A DNA stretch of 64,000 nucleotides from Saprospiraceae bacterium. Its GTDB lineage: Bacteria; Bacteroidota; Bacteroidia; Chitinophagales; Saprospiraceae. The stretch lies in contig JANQSS010000070.1 of NCBI GenBank assembly GCA_028279185.1, positions 1 through 64,000 of the forward strand, given 5' to 3'. Position numbers and translations under genes: made by a program. Positions 61,401 to 64,000 of the stretch are shown piece by piece; position 1 is the first letter of the stretch; each line of letters starts with the position of its first letter. Below the pieces are notes generated by a model. It was not told the origin of the DNA. It was given only the letters and a program-made list of their open reading frames with translations, and did not search any database.

Positions 61401-62031
61401 TTGGAGGAAAATCAGGAAAATCAGGCGTACGGTTACAATCAAACAATTCGCCATTTGATACACGTGCAACAACCGTCATTCCAGAATTTAAAGGATCGAG
61501 TACATTGGTCAATGTCACATTACGACAACAACGCTGATAAACAAATATGTAGCCACCACTTGGGTGCTGTCTAATATTTCGATGTAACCCGCGATAAATT
61601 ATCTGTTGAACACAAACCTCCTCTCCTAATACTTCGCATCCACTATTAAAATCTTCCATCAACGTATCTGAACCAGGACGTGGTATTTCGATGCGTCCAT
61701 TGACGAAACCATATAATGGATTCGTTACGGGCTGAAAGTTAAAATCGAACACTCCTATATGTGCGATTGGGTCAAATTCAGCTTCAGGGTCCGCATTGTC
61801 GCAATCGCGCCGCACGGTTAAGCTAAACTCCAGATCACGAAGCGTGTCGACATTCGTTCCGACACAGTCATATGAAATCGACCCACCGACGATGTGCGTC
61901 GCCATGGCATCGAATGCTGGAAACATCATGATCGACAACATCGTCATGATCACGCCTGCTCGTAGTTTCATTGTATTTATTCTTGAATTCATGGATTTTA
62001 TTCTTCTGTACATGATGTGATCGTTTTTCAT
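58492..62031 (-). CDS. Gliding-motility-associated large secreted protein with PKD domains and T9SS type B sorting domain
   Basis: 1179 residues. After a signal peptide that ends '...FPAFDAMA' the mature part starts 'THIVGGSISYDCVG', as in many gliding-associated proteins. A Cys-rich N-terminal region of about 330 residues is followed by several PKD-type domains ('SYDYGDGSEPDPSGTHTFPG', 'VVWDFGDGSGPVTDWEP', 'TYDWEGEGLVEPSNIKSP' in pieces). The last 90 residues, from 'VFVPTGFSPNNDGENDELRV', are the type B sorting domain. The start codon overlaps the stop of the PorE-like gene upstream (TAATG), so they are co-translated; the ATG choice among five nearby is uncertain. Confidence 0.92.
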   Translation of the reverse strand: MKNDHIMYRRIKSMNSRINTMKLRAGVIMTMLSIMMFPAFDAMATHIVGGSISYDCVGTNVDTLRDLEFSLTVRRDCDNADPEAEFDPIAHIGVFDFNFQPVTNPLYGFVNGRIEIPRPGSDTLMEDFNSGCEVLGEEVCVQQIIYRGLHRNIRQHPSGGYIFVYQRCCRNVTLTNVLDPLNSGMTVVARVSNGELFDCNRTPDFPDFPPIYACVGVPVSFDQGAGVDPDGDELRYRLYQPLLGLDSVVPVLPNPTPPPYQDVIWNPPHDLSNLMNSGMDPSINATTGELTFTADHIGQYLVGICIEEWRDDRLYNTTCREFEINTRACGDPAVAILNPTDTIICDQLTIDFSSAGSIADSLSYDYGDGSEPDPSGTHTFPGPGDYWVKLWAVNDNGCYDVDSSLITLLNSGAIENDFTVEMLECVDTIIVKVTDQNEYDTLNPPISIDWDVSIGAVSIASDTGSMFTFGLETSAEVTICQYTTLANGCELEQCRTEEFNLLELDFDDDITLCLDEPRTITVMHAAGDDITVDWTDPSGIITTNNGTSVVVETSDSISTKLYFTATNEFGCSTSDSIMVSTAGRRPALSFFVMQECGSLKISTVNTSADSVAVVWDFGDGSGPVTDWEPMHTYASAGTYTISLSGGMFPCDTTVEMTVTIPIIDIDLPDTVYQCFDEAITLNPGGNSDWIYDWSPNDLFSDTAAVSPSILVTEPTTVYVTITVFDGDNFCVHNDSIFVFPVPDFQFDVDPAGDVTICGEENTITMSVLTMDGVDVTWKDINGMVLFEGDTFSTVLEEGLNQFIVMGVYMGVEECMKSDTINVTLNQIELSFEIINLDDGTDMFCEPAPGKLIVNVDGPPGNYEYQWAPADGVTAGLNNDTLCIDVSGDITYCVTVTNTDLDCSVDGCYTIEFGADVVATVLDADGIVCVGDKVTVVATIDPQGADCSYNWSVPGTIIGPSDQDTICYTATSSGTVIVSVGCVGGCTSSDSVFVEVRDLNALISVSVDPDTMTFDGQIIQLDAVGGEEDWTYDWEGEGLVEPSNIKSPTADPGPIGDYTYTVMVVDEFGCEATASGTVRRPRNVPCEHPYVFVPTGFSPNNDGENDELRVYGIDIDVIEEFIVYNRWGQEVFRVVDAPSASWNGTYNGDDLEADVYGYYLRVLCINGDRSTQQGNINLLR

Positions 62032-64000
62032 TAATTAATTTCAATTTGTACGATCTCAACACGTCTTTCTTTCGACGCTTCGTAGCTGTATATGGATAGT
62101 CTTTCATTTGGTATACTGCTGCTTATTCCACGCGGTGCTGTGGTTTCACCAAATGATTTTTGCTCTACTGTCAATTGACCACTCGATAGGTACCCTTGAA
62201 GTTTTCCTCCAGCGTATGCCTGCAGGTCATTTCTTACGCTATTGACCCGTCGATTTCCTAAAGCGAGGTTGTAAAAGCGCGTCGATCTTGGGCTCGTATA
62301 CCCTTTCAAGTAAATACTCACCTTGTCACCTTGAGCCAGGTGCGCTTCCAGTACTTCCATGAAAACCAGAAGGTCATCATTTCCTTTCTTCACCTCCGTA
62401 TCAAAGAATGAATTTAACTGTCGTGCCTTTTCATCCCGCTCCACCCCTGCAAGTGGTTGAGTGAATCGGTCGATGAATGTCTGTTTACGGGCGAAATACG
62501 GCGGGAACGTTTCCGTGTATTGTAGCTCCGTATCGTCAACATATGTATTTGGGTTTGGATGGTCATTGTCGAAGTATAATACAAGCGGTAAGAAATCGTC
62601 CAATTCGCCAATCTTCAAGAATAGATCTTGTCTAATTCTTGATTTGTCCTTATGGTCATTCGTATCAATGATGACTGTTTCAGAAGAATAGCCCTTACGT
62701 GTAGCTGTGATTCGGTACCGTTTTCCACGTTCTAGCTCGAAATGGAAATCATTGGCGTCAAAGTTTGTCACAATGATCGGATCAGCATCCGGATCATCTA
62801 AATCATAGAGTGTCACAGTAGCACCTCGAAGTGCCTCTTTCGTGCGATCATCAAACGTAAAGGCGTCTAAGTATAATATATCCGTCTTCAAGTAAAGCTT
62901 CTTGACAATATCGTCAAGTGACTGAATATCAAGCGTATTGAATCTGACTGTATCAGAAATATAGTTTTCTTTGGATGCAATGATCATGTACTCATTGTCT
63001 CTGGCTAACGGAAATACACCAGAAGCCAACTCATCGTCCATCGCAATCATCTCTTCTCCAGTCGTCAAGTTGATTACCCGAATCTTTGTTCCGTATAACG
63101 AATCAAGCGTCTGCGCTTCGAAAGTCTGCGCAATCAAATTTGCAAATGGCAGAATATCTACTTTATAGATGTCATAGCAACAAGCTTCAATGTCATCTAC
63201 GAGGTAGAATGATTCTGTACGATTTGATGAAAAGTAGGCCACATCACCCTTTTCATTTAATGAATAATAAAGATCGTGATAGCTACCATTGAGTGGAGCT
63301 CCCAAATGTTGTACAACGCCAGCGCTACCGCTGCGCATAGAACTTTTAAATACGTCCAAGCCTCCTAACGTCTTTCGACCATTGGAGCTGAAATACAATG
63401 TTCTTGTTGGACTATGATAGAACGGCGTCACTTCATTGTACGCCGTATTCACACCGGCTATATTTTCAATTTCGCCAAAACCACTTTCTGTTATCGCCGA
63501 ACGATAGATGTCTAATCCACCTTTACCGCCGGGACGATCCGATGAAAAGTATAAGTATGCTACACCGTTGTCATCATCGTACCCAACATTTGGCTGAGTT
63601 GATGTATATCCGGCGCCATTGACTGAACTTATGGCAACTGCATCGCCCCAGCCGGCGTCACCAAGATCACGATAGTATAAGTCACAGCGAATACTATCAG
63701 GTAATCCATACTCACATATAGTAAAATACATTCGATCGCCTTCACGTGTGAATGCAGAGTGAGCCGTATGTGTATTTTTCAAATTGATTTCCTCTCCAAG
63801 CTTCTCACCGACACCCATATCTTCAGACATCAGAAGACCGGTCAGCAATCGATCCGGATCATACGTGTCATCTTCTATCTCAAATCGTAAGGAGGAGAAA
63901 TAGAGTGAATCACCCATTGGCGTAGCGCCAAACTCCGAATACGGCGTATTGATGTTTGAGGAGAGATGTTCAATTTGAAATTCTTCCCACAACTGTTGGC
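62031..64000 (-). CDS. PorE-like protein: beta-propeller, carboxypeptidase-regulatory-like and OmpA domains (5' end missing)
   Basis: The frame is open to the right edge of the window, so the N-terminus (in PorE a lipoprotein signal and TPR part) is not visible; about 655 residues are seen. Repeats such as 'TPMGDSLYFSSLR', 'AYLYFSSDRPGGKGGLDIY', 'RTLYFSSNGRKTLGGLDVF' and 'VAYFSSNRTES' are PD40-type blades. Then a carboxypeptidase-regulatory-like domain ('LRGATVTLYDLDD', 'YRITATRKGYSSETVII') and an OmpA domain ('VSIYLKGYTSPRSTRFYN', 'RRVEIVQIEIN'). This is the layout of PorE, a T9SS component that links to peptidoglycan. Coupled to the type B substrate gene. Confidence 0.88.
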   Translation of the reverse strand, partial: QQLWEEFQIEHLSSNINTPYSEFGATPMGDSLYFSSLRFEIEDDTYDPDRLLTGLLMSEDMGVGEKLGEEINLKNTHTAHSAFTREGDRMYFTICEYGLPDSIRCDLYYRDLGDAGWGDAVAISSVNGAGYTSTQPNVGYDDDNGVAYLYFSSDRPGGKGGLDIYRSAITESGFGEIENIAGVNTAYNEVTPFYHSPTRTLYFSSNGRKTLGGLDVFKSSMRSGSAGVVQHLGAPLNGSYHDLYYSLNEKGDVAYFSSNRTESFYLVDDIEACCYDIYKVDILPFANLIAQTFEAQTLDSLYGTKIRVINLTTGEEMIAMDDELASGVFPLARDNEYMIIASKENYISDTVRFNTLDIQSLDDIVKKLYLKTDILYLDAFTFDDRTKEALRGATVTLYDLDDPDADPIIVTNFDANDFHFELERGKRYRITATRKGYSSETVIIDTNDHKDKSRIRQDLFLKIGELDDFLPLVLYFDNDHPNPNTYVDDTELQYTETFPPYFARKQTFIDRFTQPLAGVERDEKARQLNSFFDTEVKKGNDDLLVFMEVLEAHLAQGDKVSIYLKGYTSPRSTRFYNLALGNRRVNSVRNDLQAYAGGKLQGYLSSGQLTVEQKSFGETTAPRGISSSIPNERLSIYSYEASKERRVEIVQIEIN

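Overview
The window is a chromosomal segment of a Bacteroidota bacterium, most likely of the Saprospiria/Saprospiraceae type. The evidence is the dense set of type IX secretion (T9SS) substrates with type A or type B C-terminal sorting domains, SprB-like adhesin repeats, a gliding-motility-associated protein beside a PorE-like OmpA/beta-propeller protein, and promoters of the TTG / TAnnTTTG type upstream of topA and dnaA. Both edges cut through genes.

Layout. 1-6.6 kb: the end of a secreted BNR-repeat protein, then a minus-strand run of mnmE, a DUF1801/YdeI-like gene, a YihY-type membrane protein, a YbgC-type thioesterase and an arginine deiminase. 6.9-12.8 kb: a tight six-gene plus-strand operon with two coiled-coil proteins, a substrate-binding protein fused to an OmpA domain, a TauC/SsuC-like permease with a C-terminal extension, a haem-oxygenase-like di-iron enzyme and an SsuB/TauB-like ATPase. 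This is the strongest candidate for a poorly described system. 12.9-22.3 kb: a hydrolase, a 1032-residue SprB-repeat surface protein with a single CxxCH motif, two unknown genes, topA and a DUF5675-like gene. 22.4-26.0 kb: tRNA-Gly(GCC) followed by a small accessory island with a probable integrase remnant, small unknown proteins, a truncated TIR domain and a polysaccharide-lyase-like lipoprotein.

26-44 kb: mnmA, a lipoprotein, rimM and a GH18-like secreted enzyme (overlapping genes), a PspC-like gene, ruvB, an adaptor/permease/TolC export set without its ATPase, a DUF3467 gene, icd, an IscA-like gene, a 5'-nucleotidase split over two genes, dnaA, and a T9SS protein with two cupredoxin domains. 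44-58 kb: patatin, a secreted endonuclease/exonuclease/phosphatase protein, a GNAT enzyme, pnuC, a methyltransferase, an MFS transporter, a RAYT-like protein that has lost its HUH motif, two DGPF/YciI proteins with an ECF42-like sigma factor, an NfeD-like/flotillin pair, an acyl-ACP desaturase and a DUF4412-like protein. 58.5-64 kb: a translationally coupled pair, a PorE-like protein (cut by the window end) and a 1179-residue T9SS type B protein.

Working together: mnmE, mnmA and tRNA-Gly serve translation; topA, ruvB and dnaA serve DNA maintenance; the T9SS substrates and PorE-like protein serve the cell surface. The 6.9-12.8 kb operon looks like one envelope machine that couples an ABC importer to peptidoglycan and to a di-iron oxidase, but its substrate cannot be read from the sequence. 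All assignments come from reading motifs and context; no database search was run.
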